In this document: positions 42,723-55,200 of the stretch, one piece after another
Layout of the letters: each line of letters starts with the position of its first letter
How positions within the stretch are numbered: the first letter of the stretch is position 1
NCBI GenBank assembly: GCA_964016985.1
Contig: OZ024835.1
Coordinates: 62,952,828-63,016,827 of the forward strand
Direction of reading: 5' to 3'
DNA length: 64,000 bases
Source: Anodontia alba
Lineage: Eukaryota; Mollusca; Bivalvia; Lucinida; Lucinidae
The notes under the pieces: generated by a model
What the model saw: the letters and a program-made list of their open reading frames with translations, nothing else
What the model was told of the DNA's origin: nothing
Database searches by the model: none
Translations under genes and position numbers: made by a program

Positions 42723-43343
42723 TTAATAAGTATTTGGTGGTTCTACTATCACACTTGGGTCCGACATCTGAGAGAGGTCGGGCTCAATGGGATAATCATT
42801 CTGCTTGAAGTAGCTGGGTTTGACAGCTCTTGAGTGTTCATAACCCAAGTTCTTTTGGCTGGCTAGTCTGCGGTTACTACCCGTAGAAATATACTTATGG
42901 ATGCAGGGTAAGAATGTTGAGGTACAAGGACCTGTGACTGGATGAAAGGTGATTGACTGGTGATATATTGATTGTTGACTGGTAGACAAAGGTAAATGAC
43001 CGGTGCCTGGTTGACTGTTGACCGGTGACTGGATAACCGGTGACTGGTGGACTTAATGCCCGGCTGGATTCATTATCTGAAGGGCTGCCACCTTGATAGT
43101 CCTTCCCCTGGCAGTACAGCCATGCGGGGCGGTGCTACCATCTAAAGATGTAGTGTCAGACTGGTCTGACATAATTCTTTTCTTATTCTTCTTTTCTTTT
43201 CTTCTTTTGATCATCACGGAGCTTCTCGTCGAATGGGGTCTTCTTTTTTCAGCAAGTTTCCATACGTCGTCTGACCACTGGCTGCAAATAAAGCAAGTAT
43301 AAGACCTAGAGCATAAGAAACAAGTAATACAAGACGGTCCCAT
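42723..43343 (-). pseudogene. unidentified reading frame (one in-frame stop), possible exon
   Basis: Two minus-strand ORFs, 43343-43053 and 42989-42723, are in the same frame and separated by a single TAA region. The first has a basic stretch (MIKRRKEKKNKKRIMSDQSD) and then SLDGSTAPHGCTARGRTIKV. The second has SQQSIYHQSITFHPVTG and PIEPDLSQMSDPSVIVEPP. CTTTATTTGCAG just before CCAGTGGTCAG (about 43277) looks like a splice acceptor. Part of the DNA is a GTGACTGG-type short repeat. I do not recognise the family. It may be a piece of another transposon's ORF1 or a decayed host exon. Confidence 0.35.
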
Positions 43344-43350
43344 TAAGCCT

Positions 43351-43984
43351 TAAGATTACCACAATTGCCACGAGCAAAATGCATAAACGGTCGCGAAAAC
43401 TCATGAAGAGATTTCAAACGAGAAGAAAAGCAAGAAATCGAAAAACGAAAATTTCAAATAAATAACATGGTTAGTGGAAGGAATGATAAAGGAACTCTGA
43501 GAAAGGAACATAAGAAACGCAAGGATAAAGAAAGTTAACCATGGAAAAAAGGAATAAATACGAATTTCTTTCACTGGATAACAATCCAAAGGCTTGTTGA
43601 TTTTCCTTGTCCACAGTAAAGATACCGACACGTGATCAATTAAGCGGGAAGAGTTACGTCACGCAGGTAACTTTCTAAGGGACCTTCTGGATAAGTAACA
43701 GACGAATGAAAGGTCTTTTTTCTGTGAAGGTGTGAAATACAGAATAGAATAGCACATTATCTATGGGTTAATGTATTGTGCAGTTAAAACTGGTCTGTCC
43801 ATCGCGTGCTTTTCAGTGTTCCCGATAACGGTTACAACTCTCGCAAACTGAGAAATTACGACCAGACTTCACAACCGAGCGCAGCCTGCTCAGCATTCCT
43901 GAAATAAGCCGGTAACATATGCAGAATCGGACTAGCGTGCGCTGCAATATATAGTTTATAGGTTTACTATTCAGGCACGGACAT
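43351..43984. other. no gene seen
   Basis: A minus-strand 76-codon frame (43631-43401) is hydrophobic and unremarkable. No repeat is recognised. Confidence 0.4.
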
Positions 43985-45645
43985 TTTCCTGTTTTTATAC
44001 GCCCGTTTGAAAAACGGGACGTATTATGTTACGGGGTATAGCGTCCGTCCGTCCGTAAACTTTTTCGTTTCCGGCTAACTCCTACAGTTTACATCCGATC
44101 AAGCTGAAACTTGGTATATAGTTAGACCATGATGTGGCGCAGCACACATTATTTCGGGGTTACAGTCCACCAAATGTGTGCAGAGTTATGCCCCTTACAA
44201 AATTTCTGTAAACTTTTCATTTCCGGTTAACTCCTCCTACACTTTATATCCAATCAAGCTGAAACTTCATATATAATTAGACCATGATGTGGACAGCGCA
44301 TATTGTTTCTAGGTTAACAGTCCACCAAATATTAGCAGAGTTATATCCCTTGGAAAATTTCAGTTGACTATTCGTTTCCGGCTAACTCCTCCTACAGTTT
44401 ACATCCGATCAAGCTGAAACTTGATTTGTAGTTAGACCATGATGTGGAGGAGTGCACATTGTTTCAAGGTTACAATCCACCAAATATTAGCAGTTATACC
44501 ACTTTGAAGATTTCTATTAATTTTTCGTTTCTGGTTAACTCCTTCTACAGTTTACATCCAATCAAGCTGAAACTTCATGTACAGTTAGAACATGATGTGG
44601 TGCAGCGCATATTGTTTCGCGGTTACAGTCCACCAAATATGAGCAGAGTCCAGCCCCTTTGAAAATTTTAAGTAAACTTTTCGTTTCCGGCTAAATCCTA
44701 CTGCAGTTTACATTCTATCAAGCTGAAATTTTATTTGTAGTTAGACCATGATGTGGAGTAGGGCATATTGTTTCAAGGTTACAGTCCACCAAATATTAGC
44801 AGAGTTAAACCCTGTTGAAAATTTCTATTATTTTTTTTGTTGCCGGCTAATTCCTTCTATAGTTTACATCCGATCAAGCTGAAACTTCATAAATAGTTAC
44901 AAGATGATGTGGAGCAGCACATATTATTTCGAGGTTAAAGTGCACCAACTATTTGCAGATTTATGCCCCTTTGAAAGTTTTTGTGAACTTTTCGCAGCAT
45001 ATTGTTTAGAGGTAATAGTGTGCAAAGTTTATTTTATAATACGTATATTTTTTGAAAATTAAATAAAGTTTTGGTCATATGGGCAAGAAATTGATTTTTT
45101 TCTATTAGATTTGCAAGGAAAGGTTGCCATTATTAAATGTTTATGAATGCATACTTCTTTTTGGATTTTTTTTAATACTCTTCTAATTTGGCTCCCTTAA
45201 ACAAGTTAAAGGTTTACAAAGAAAAATCTTGCAGCATTTTTGTTGTTGTTGTTTATTTTATAGGAAAAACAAATCAGCCAAAGGCTCATATGAGCTTATA
45301 ACATAGTCATGCTTCTGTGGTGTGTCCTCCGTCAGAAAGCACTTCTCCCTAGAAGTTTCAAACTTCTCCCTATTTTCCCAGGAGGGAGAAGTCACTTCTT
45401 CCTTAATTCCTGGGCCAGCTTGGTTGCTTAGGTTACAGTTCACCAAATAGCAGTCGAGATATGCCCCAGTGATTTTTGTTTTTGATTTTTTTTATTTTTA
45501 TTTATTTATTTATTTTTTTTTTATTTTTTTATTTTTTTTTTGTAATTCCACTTACAGTTTATATCCGGAGCACTGAATTATACAGGAGCCAGTTTTTGTG
45601 CTACATTTTTTACTTGCCGCGGAGCTCTTGTTTGAAATTTGAATA
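43985..45645 (+). repeat. tandem-array element with ~156 bp units
   Basis: Opens with a hairpin (CCCGTTTGAAAAACGGG) and CGTCCGTCCGT, then at least six units of about 156 bp marked by CATCCGATCAAGCTGAAACT (44092, 44248, 44403, 44559, 44714, 44869 approximately). It trails off through T-rich sequence to CCGCGGAGCTCTTGTTT at about 45640. The opening and the CTCTTGTTT end recall R1, but unit sequence differs. Confidence 0.8.
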
Positions 45646-47952
45646 GAAAAACCTACAAACAATAATATCAATATAAATTAACAACTCACCGAACTGTTTA
45701 ATTATAATTCAACGGATCGTTTTCGTTTTCTAGTTGTCCTTCGAATTAGACTGTATCGGTGAGTTTATAATTAGTAAGGCTATATTCTTGCCACGCACCA
45801 AATGCACGATATGTGCGTGATTTTGCAAACATTTTACGATTTTCTCGCTTTGCTGCGTTTCGCAACCAGTTTAGCATTATTAAAGTTGCGTAAAATATAT
45901 ATCACGCTTCTATTAATAACAAATGGTCCGACTGTAAAAATGGTCCATACTAAACTTGGTCAGCTTGCACAACAGTCTGCTCTGGGTTGTAACAAACTCG
46001 AGAGTTGATAGGAAGGATTGGGGTGACTTGTTATCAAAAATAGCTAAAATCATTCTGATCGGAAATCCAAGATGGTCGCCTTAGCAGTCGTGTTGAAATA
46101 AGCGTAAAAAAGATTGCCTTTGGAAACAAAGAACACACTACAGATAAGAAAATTGGGAGTCTCGGTTTTATTGAGACTCTTCATAAGCAGTTTTGAATTT
46201 TTTCAACCTTTTCAAAACTTTTTTTTTTTTGAAAATCTGTTTTGAACTTTTTTTGTCCTGAACCAAAAGGCCAGTTAAGTCGAAACTTAATTGGAAGTAA
46301 AAGGTGACTTGTAGAACAAAAGTAGCTAAAATCGTTCCGATTGGAAATCCAGAGTGGCTTTGAAAATCTATAGTGAACTTCTTCTCTTGAACCGAAAGGC
46401 TAATTGACTCGAAACGTGTCTGGTAATCAGGTTACCATCTTGACCCTCTTGTAATTAGTATTGCAATTTAAACTGCCTCACAATTGTGAACAATACAAAT
46501 ATGTATATGAATCTTTTACGTAGACATAGATTTTGCAAGGAGCTCTCTGACTGGTCAGAAATAATGGCACTGTTTCCGCAGTCCACTGATAAAATGTAAG
46601 ATCAACGAAAATTACCGCTGCATGACAATAATAACTGCACAGGGTGCATTCCACAGTTTCGCACTTGTGAACCTGGGCAAAAATGTCAATAACTAGGGGT
46701 AGGGCTAGAAACCAGTCTGAAAATACTTTTTGCTGCACATTTTGACCAAAACTGAAGTTTTATGCTTGTCAATTATTGTTACCACTGATAAAAAAGACTT
46801 TTCTTGAGGTCACATGACCTTTTTATAAAACAATGTAGGTAAAATACGAAACTGTTGAACTCTGTCTGGTACCCGGTTTTACCTTGTCAAAAATTGTAGC
46901 ATGCTTTTCTGTGGATTTTATCTTGAAAACGAGGTGGCTTACAGGTATTGATTTCTGGATAAAAGTAATATTCTGTAGGCGCTCTGTCAAATTTCCAACT
47001 GTTTCAGACCAGTGCATTGTCCTGGAGTTGATGATAATCATTCGAAAACTGCACTTTTTGCATAAATTTGGCCGCAGTCGGAGGGGGTGGGGTATTGTTT
47101 ACATTAGTGCAACAGCAGGTTTTGGTACATTGCAGTTATTTTTATGATGCTTAAATTATTATTTGGTATGTTTGCAATTTATTGATACAGTACCTAATGG
47201 ACAGGTACTGTTATGTTTGCTGTGATTGCATTTTATTTATGTGAGGGCTGTGAACAGATAGAAATGCAAGTCAAAACTGTGGAGTGCACCCACAGGAAGA
47301 TTTTATCATTACACTGATAAAAATGACCCTTTACTGATAACATTTAGTTTTGCACTGATAAAAGATCAGTACACTCGTAAAATCGGTCAGTGCAACGGTA
47401 CTGCTTCTCTTGACTCCTTTGGTACACTATCCTGATTTACATCTGAAAAAATGGATTTTGTGAGAGTTATGTCCCTAGTTAACTGTCATTTTGCTGAGGA
47501 CAAGCGCGTATAATTTGGGACAGTGTTTTATAATCACGTTTCTTGTGTTCTGTTTAGTGGTTTTAAACAAAACCATTAAAAGAAATTTTCATTTATATAT
47601 ATTTGAGGTACATATAAATTCCGCATTTTATTGCTTCATATTATTTAAAGGTCAATGGCTCAAAAATTATTAGGTCACGTGATGTAGATTATTTGAGCCT
47701 TGGCATAAAAATTGTACGTTCAGACATGCAGATTAGCGAAGAGTTCCAGAGGAGTAAAGAAGTATCCCATGACAATTCTGTGACACGTTTTCTTAATTCA
47801 TGAAACATATGTTGTGCGAGGCGCTTTTAATGAGTACCCATAACATATGTTTTTGTGAAGAGCTTGAAAAAGTTATCCCAGAATTCAAGTCCTCTGGAAG
47901 ACTCATGTTGTTACAGACAAAACCTGTGTTAAGCAAGCACCAAAGGGAAATT
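45646..47952. other. mostly unannotatable; R1-unit remnants at 46015-46440
   Basis: 46015-46440 holds pieces resembling R1-a units (AGCTAAAATCGTTCCGATTG, GGAAATCCA, GAACCGAAAGGC). 47805-47860 has AACATATG(T)T ends around GAGTACCCA, possibly a decayed relative of the MITE core. The rest shows no motif. Confidence 0.45.
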
Positions 47953-48256
47953 AGACTCCATATTCTTCAAAAATAGACATTTTATTATCCAAGAAATGTT
48001 TAATAAATTAATACATGGTATTAATACAATCATAAAATGAGGCACCTGACAGCCTGTAAACTTTCTGGTAGTCTCTTGTTCTTGAAATGAACCGATAAAA
48101 ATCATTTCATTTTTGATCCAGCTCAAAAACGACAGACTAACTGAAATTTTACAGGCTGTCAGATGCCACATTTTATTATTGTATTTATATCATGCATCAG
48201 ATTTTTAAACCTTCCTTGGATAAAAACAAATGTCTATTTTTGAGGAATATGGAACC
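47953..48256. repeat. long imperfect foldback (~123 nt arms)
   Basis: 47953-48075 (ACTCCATATTCTTCAAAAAT...CTGACAGCCTGTAAA..) is the imperfect reverse complement of 48131-48256 (..TTTACAGGCTGTCAGATGCC...GAGGAATATGGAACC), with a ~55 nt spacer. Identity looks around 80% by eye with small indels. Confidence 0.85.
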
Positions 48257-48479
48257 TTTAAAACAGGAGCTTTCTACATACAGGTAAATGTACAATTATA
48301 TGGTTTCAAATGGAACTAGAAAATGTGGCTCTTAATAAAGGTGATTGCTTAAAAGAGTTGGCTTTTAATACAGGTTTGGCTTACATTTTTATATAACCTA
48401 AGAGTATCGACTAAGAGTATTCTTACAGTTTTATTGTCGTCGCTGCCCACCTTAAATTACTTTGGAATCATGCCTATCG

Positions 48480-49270
48480 TAAGAACGCCAATCGAATCCT
48501 CCGGTAAGACAGCGCACGCCAAGCGAATCCTCCGGTAAGAGCGCACGCCAAGCGAAGCCTCCGGTAAGACAGCACACGCCAAGCGAATCCTCCGGTAAGA
48601 GCGCACGCCAAGCGAAGCCTTCGGTAAGAGCGCACGCCAAGCGAAGCCTTCGGTAAGACAGCGCACGCCAAGCAAAGCTTCCGGTAAGACAGTGCACGCC
48701 AAGCAAAGCCTCTGGTAAGACAGCGCACGCCAAGCGAATCCTCCGGTAAGACGGCGCACGCCAAGCGAAGCCACCGGTAAGACAGCACACGCCAAGCGAA
48801 GCCTCCAGTAAGAGCGCACGCCAAGCGAATCCTCCGGTAAGACGGCGCACATCAAGCGAAGGCTTCGGTAAGACAGCGCATGCCAAGCGAAGCCTCTGGT
48901 AAGACAGCGCACGCCAAGCAAAGCCTCCGGTAATATAATGCACGCCAAGCGAAGCCACGGTAAGACAGCGCACACCAAGCGAAGCCTCCGGTAAGGCAGC
49001 ACACGCCAAGGGAAGCCACGTTAAGACAGAGCACGCCAAGCGAAGCCTTCGGTAAGACGGCGCACGCCAAGCGAAGCCTCCGGTAATACAATGCACGCCA
49101 AGCGAAGCCACGTAAGACAGCGCACGCCAAGCGATGCCTTCGGTACGGCAGCGCACGCCAAGCGAAGCCACGTTAAGACAGCGCACGCCAAGGGAAGCCT
49201 TCGGTAAGACGGCGCACGCCAAGCGAAGCCTCCGGTTAGACAGGGCACGCAAAGCGAAACCTGCGGTACT
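48480..49270 (-). repeat. 31 bp minisatellite, about 25 copies
   Basis: Unit approximately GCGCACGCCAAGCGAAGCCT followed by CCGGTAAGACA, with variants (some units drop a few bases, e.g. CGGTAAGAGCGCACGCC). Minus-strand frames of 283, 181, 116 and 92 codons are all open because the unit lacks stops in all three frames on that strand. Three 31 bp units give one 31-residue period (FAWRALS..RLRLACAVLP..ASLGVRCL). Not a gene in my view. Confidence 0.93.
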
Positions 49271-51283
49271 CAAGCTGCTGTCTGAGTTTCGCATGCTGCA
49301 CATGTCCGGTTACATTTCTCGCGTCGCGGCACTTAGTCAATCCCTTTGAATGCACTTTTCAATTGACTTCATTTATGCTTTTCATAGAATTTAAAATGTA
49401 TTGCATGAAATTGAGTATGATTAATATTAAGTTTTCCAGGGTTTTTAATTTTTATTTACTCCTCATACTTCACAATGAAATTGCATAAGGGAAACTGTCA
49501 AATATACGAGCCGGAATGCCAGAAAGCATACCTTCAGACACGTGCGCCCAGCGAACATTCAGATCAGCCTGCGCATTCGCGCAGTCTGATCTGAATCTTC
49601 ACTGAGCGCATTTTGGATAGCCAGTAGTGCAAAGTTTCTCTTTGCGGACAACTTAGATTGACCAGTCTGCACAGAAGCGCAGGCTGATTGAAGTCTTCAG
49701 TGGGCGCATATGTCAGAAGGTGCGTGTTCTTACTTTGTGACTCGTATGATAATGCCTATTATTTCATAATTTATGTAAATGGCAGAAAAATTACTTTATA
49801 GAGAATTATGCAAGCGGAATAATAGACGTCAAAAAGCAACACGTTTAAATAAAACTATATTTCGATCAAAACGCACAGGTAATTGCGCAGCTGGGCGCAA
49901 ATAGATATTAACTTTATCATCTTTAATAATTTCGAAATAACTGTTACCTATATTAACCGCCTAGAGACAGTTTAATTTCGCATTAGTCTACCGCATACAT
50001 TTAATCATCATAGGATGAGGAATCACGGAGCTAATTACAAATGTAATAGACGACACCGATTTATTTTCTTATTATTTTGCAGAGAAAACATGACATGATT
50101 TCGTGTGAATCACCTGCTGATTCATATGAAACGTCATATACATCCAATCATAAGTAATTAAAACTCAGTGGAGAAAAGCAAAACGTTGCTATAGCAGTTG
50201 CATAAGTAGGACCAGTTGTTTGGCCTTAAAATTTATTATAGGGCGAATATTTGGGAAAAAACACAAACAGAAAATACAAATTGTTGCTCTATGACATGGT
50301 TAGTCAGAATAATTTTTCTTCATTTGTAACAAAAATTATAAAACACCTCTTTCCATGACATAAGTTTACAATCATTCCTCAGACTTAAGGTCCACTCTAA
50401 CTTAAGGTCCGAAAAATTAAAATATGGAATATAAGGTATTAAAGTCAAAATTAATAGTTTTTTTAGTTGAAAATCAGCTTATATGTGAAAGCGCAAAATT
50501 TGCTTCGCAAATCCTATCCTCAAAGCTGAGGTCGACCTAAAAATATATACTTTTACATATCCTTGTTTTCAAAATATATAACAGGAACACTTCGGGGTAC
50601 AGAATACAGTATAACCTCAATGGCTCGTACACGGATGGATCCTGACCCTGGATAATTCGAACTCGTTTTTTGAATCCATAGGAAATTCTCCAGATAGCTC
50701 ATGAAAACAAGTACATTGTATTTAGAGATAGGGATACTTTAGGGAAATGTTCTTATTTTATATCGAAAATGTATGTTAGGATCGCCTCATCGAGGGGATA
50801 TACTATTATTCTACAGAAGATGGAAAAGACATTCCAAAATTCCCTATTTTCCTCTTGACCTGGCGCTAGTAGGTCGAACTACCCATGTCTCGCACAACAT
50901 CCCCATTATCCCAAAGATGTTCGAGCAATTGTAGTTCGACTGTACGTAGACTTGTTGACCCAATACCTTGCGGCTTACAGGTCAAGATGTGAGAAGGGAG
51001 ACTTCGGGAAATGCAAACAACAAAGCCTCGATCAGCTTCCGCACATATTACTCTGATCAAGGCCATTTCTTGCACACCAGATAAGGAAATCCTGAATTTA
51101 ACCCTGGGATAGAAATTCTTATCCTACCCACGATTGATATCTGAACATAATGACGTCATTAAACGACACAGTAATGTCTTTACAACATGGGATACGTCAG
51201 CAATCGAAGTAACTGCATTATTAAAAAATCTGCGTTCAGAAATAAAAGGCGTGTATGAAGTAGAAACTATCATGGATGTGTGT
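49271..51283. other. no gene seen; one short palindrome
   Basis: 49558-49595 is a palindrome around GATCAGCCTGCGCATTCGCG, with a partial echo at about 49655-49690 (GACCAGTCTGCACAGAAGCG). The remainder is AT-rich without motifs. Confidence 0.45.
49558..49595. repeat. palindrome of the GATCAG-CTGATC type
   Basis: TTCAGATCAG(C)CTGCGC pairs with GCGCAG(T)CTGATCTGAA around a 4-6 nt centre. Similar GATCAGCCTG words occur at 63180, where a SINE is inserted. Confidence 0.75.
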
Positions 51284-51412
51284 GGTAGATAGAAAAATCC
51301 GTCCCTCGCGATCACAGTCTGGTATCACGAGGCTCGCGATCACAGTCTGGCATCAAGAGGCAAACCTCGTGATGCCAGACAGTAGTCCTCGGGACGGATT
51401 TTTCTATCTACC
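51284..51412. repeat. palindrome with a duplicated segment in the loop
   Basis: Left arm 51284-51332 (GGTAGATAGAAAAATCCGTC ..) pairs with right arm 51365-51412 (.. GACGGATTTTTCTATCTACC). The 27 bp before the loop (CTCGCGATCACAGTCTGG..GAGG) is repeated once more at 51334-51360, so the right arm can pair with either copy. Confidence 0.85.
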
Positions 51413-51501
51413 CCTCTCACCAGTGTTAGTTCCTTACTTATAATATGTTGGTTGACACTTTTCACATTTAGTAGGAGAGCGAAGCCACAAATGAGACCTG
51501 A

Positions 51502-51779
51502 CATTACGAAAACATGCCTATTCAAATATACTGAAAACTTTACAACCAAAAAGGGGAAATTTTCCGATAAAAAATTCTGATATTTTTCATATTTCTGCTC
51601 AAAACATAGATTGTGGGTACTCGTTAGAACCGCCTCGCCGAGGCGGTCCTAACGAGTACCCACAATCTATGTTTTGAGCAGAAATAAGAAAAATAATGTA
51701 TACCCCTGTAAACCCCAGTTTTACTATATCAAAGTGGGGTTGAAGGGGGTCAAAATTATATAGGCATGTTTTCGTGATG
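51502..51779 (+). mobile_element. palindromic MITE, copy c
   Basis: Ends CATTACGAAAACATGCCTAT and TAGGCATGTTTTCGTGATG. The core palindrome is at about 51594-51682 (AGAACCGCCTCGCCGAGGCG). It has GTGGGGTTGAAGGGGGTC near the right end. Confidence 0.92.
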
Positions 51780-52244
51780 ACGCCGGGCTTTCTGTCCCTA
51801 TATATACTGAGTATCCCTTTTTTCTCATGAGACGACTCATACTTAGTATATTTAAATGTTCTCAGCTGCATCCAATAACATTTAATAGATTGGGAAATTA
51901 TGTTCCTGTCAATAAAATTACATTCCTGGATAATTAATCTTTATTTACAAAATGACGATGGCAAAATGATAAACTGTTTTGGAATATAATTATAATTTAT
52001 GTAAACTGCAGTTAAAATCAAATTTCATTATAAAAATTTGTAGGCAGCCCTAAAAAATTCGATCATGTTTTGTAGACAGTCAACAAAGCACATGGTTGGA
52101 GTTCAACTAGTTTAATACATCTATGTACGATATCACTGGCGCTACAAAATTTGAATGGGCGTTATTAGACTGAGATGCTACCATTAGGTATTCACCAATC
52201 AAATAGCATCTATATCAAAAAAGAAAAATGATGGCCTATGTGTT
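51780..52244. other. no gene seen
   Basis: AT-rich spacer. No supported ORF or repeat. Confidence 0.4.
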
Positions 52245-55200
52245 AGCTAAACAGTGCTATACTCAGGACGAGTTATAGTGATTACTTTTTTGTCAATCTG
52301 TCCGACCGTCAACTTTTTAAATGCCAATTCATCCGAAGCCATTGAAGCTATTTGTCCCGTATTCGATGGGAAAGTTGGAGGATTTAAAATCGCTAAATTG
52401 TTATCTGTCTTTCTTTGTGGTTGCCAAGACAACCGAAAGGGCGTATTGACTTATAACGCGAAAATGGTTAAATTGCATTTTCCCCATACATGAAATGATA
52501 TGAACCATATTTAGCAGTTATGATCATTGATGATTGTTTACCCAGTTTATGTGTTCATGACCAGTGGCAATTTTGTTTGGTTGCCATGGCAAGATTAGTT
52601 TTTAAACCACGGAAACAATATGACTCTAACGTGGAAGAAATATTGCTTGGATAAGGGCAATTCAAAATACATAAACGCCTGTCAGTCCGTCTCTTGATTT
52701 GGTTACCGTGGCAACAGAAAGCTCTCTTAGATTTATATTGAGAAATTGTTAAATTGCATTTTTCTATACCCAGTAATATGAACCGTATTTGGCAGTTATG
52801 ATTATTTCGTGACAGGCTTCCCAGTTTACGTGTTTTATGGTCAATGACCCTTTTGTTTGTTTGCTGTGACAGCATCAATTTTGAAAGTAGGAAAGTTTTA
52901 AACAATAACTCCTCCAAAACCACTGAAGCGGTATGACATTAATGTGGTAGAGATGTTGCTTGGGCTAGGGCAATTTAAAGCAGCTGAAGTTTTGTCAATC
53001 TACCTCTTGGTTTGGTTGCCATAGCAGCAGAAAGTTTCTGTAGACGTACGATAGGAAATTGTTAAATTGCATTTTCTTCATAACAGTGACGCTTTAATGC
53101 TGAATTTCATTATAAAGCATTGGGGACACAAGATCTACCAAGTTTGTTCAAATGATCGTAGGTCTTTGACATTTTCAATGCGAGGTCATATTTGCATCGC
53201 CATACATTTGTCCGTCCCCATGCATTTGTATGGGTAAAATGTTGAAAGATCATTTTCTCAAAATATATTAAAGATTAATGGCCGAACCTTACAATGTGCG
53301 ATTAAAGTAGTAAAACTATAGTTACAATCAAAATTTTGTCTTCTTCATTGAACTTCTTGAAGGTTTGTCACCAGATTTTAAATGTGGCCTTCTGTCGAAG
53401 GGGTATTGACAATTTGTTTAAATGTTTCCACACTATTGAACAAGATGGCCGCAATGCCAGTATATGGTAAAACGTACTTTAAAATCTTCTTCTCCAGAAC
53501 CAATAAAGCTTTGAGGCTGAAACTCGGCTTCTAGCATCGGGTACTCATGGTCTATTTACTTTATTCAAATGATGAGCATATGATGACCTTTGACCGTTTT
53601 ACGACACGGTCATCTGTGTGTCCCTTTACGTTTGTATGGAGAAAATGTTGAAAAAAATCATTTTCACAAACTGTATTTCAGAATTATGGTTCGAACAATG
53701 TATGATAAGAGTAGCAAGACCTAAAAAATAGTCCCCAGGGGTTATGTACCCTTTCCCCTGGATTCTTTACATGTGTAACATTGTGTGATCTTAAACGTTT
53801 TGTCCTCTAAAACCACATGACTAACTTTCACCAAATTTTAAATTGAGCGTTCTGCCAAAAGAATGTTGACAGTTTGTTCAAATGGTTTTGCGTCATTGAA
53901 CAAGATATCTGCCCTGACCATATATGGTAAAACACTTTACCTGCCCCTGGGCTGTATACATGTTTAAAATCATGGAATCTTAGAAAGAAAGAAATTGGTC
54001 TGGTTTCACTAAATTTGAATAGAACTAGAAAGGAAGGCAATGATCAGGAATCGGTACAATTACCTAACAACTGGAAAGAAGGACGCACTTAAAGCAACAG
54101 CACTACGATCAAAACTCTACAAGCAGAAAGCCAAACTGACAGTTTTTTTTCCCAAAAAATGGCCAAACGGGTATGGGTATCCAAAATAAGAGTTTCACCA
54201 GGACATACATGCAAAGACATACAATGACAGAAATAGTAAACCACAGCAGAGGCACCGCCTTAGAACGGTCAGTAAAAACGTTACTGGAGGTGGGAGAGGG
54301 TGGGGCTTAAATCGATTTTACATGGCCACAACCCTCGCCCTTGGTTCTGCCGTGGTATACAAGACATTTGTTCAGATCGCGTGAAGGGTTTCTATCTCAT
54401 CAGTGCAACATCTCCGAGAACATAAAAATCAAAGGAAAACAGGTGAAACAACGATGAGGACTCGACAGCTAGAGATAACTGAAATGCTGAAGCAAAAGAA
54501 AGCCAACAGTTGGACTCCGATGGACCAAGACTGATATTTTATTTAAATGGTCACATTCTGTTGGCTAAGTTGATTTCCATGCCAATATATTCGACTCTCG
54601 TTATCTTGACTTCGCTTTTCTCGAAGTGAAAATCTAGGCCCTGTTTGAACATGAAAATCTAACAACAGGTACCAAAATAATGTGGAAAAGAGGAGAAATT
54701 GTCATCAGGAGCATTTTCCTCTTTTCCACAATATTTTCAATATAGCTCTAACTTCAGGAGTGAAATTACATTTTCATTTGTGAAATTTGGTTGTTCGATT
54801 GATTTTTTCCTTAATTCTGTAAATTTGATAAATCGAGGTACGGATATCTCGAAGTATTTCAGAGAGTCCCTTGGTCTTCGAGATAACTAGAGTCGACTAT
54901 ATATGTTAAAACACTTAAACTCTTCTTTTTTCAGAACCACAAAGCTTTGAGGCCAAGTCTTGATTTTTTGAATTGTGATTGTGAGAGCTACCAAAAGATG
55001 TTCAAAAGATAATCTTAGGTTGACTTTTGACCATTTTAGGGCACGAACAGATTTGCTTCCCTATACATTTGTATTTGGAAAATCAAAATGCATTGGGTAC
55101 TAATGGTTAAACCTTACAATATATGATAATAGTAGCAAAACCTTTCAGTTATAATAAAAATATTTATCACATGTGGGTGCTCCTGGCTGTATACATGTAT

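Noticed and set aside
45470..45545. A pol III terminator or poly-T regulatory site
   Set aside because: It is a general T-rich microsatellite at the tail of a tandem array, with no pol III gene upstream.
48480..49270. A CRISPR-like array (regular short repeats)
   Set aside because: The repeats are contiguous with no unique spacers, no cas genes are near, and the DNA is eukaryotic.
48452..49303. A 283 aa protein
   Set aside because: It lies within a 31 bp minisatellite open in three minus-strand frames at once, with a peptide period that is just three units of DNA.
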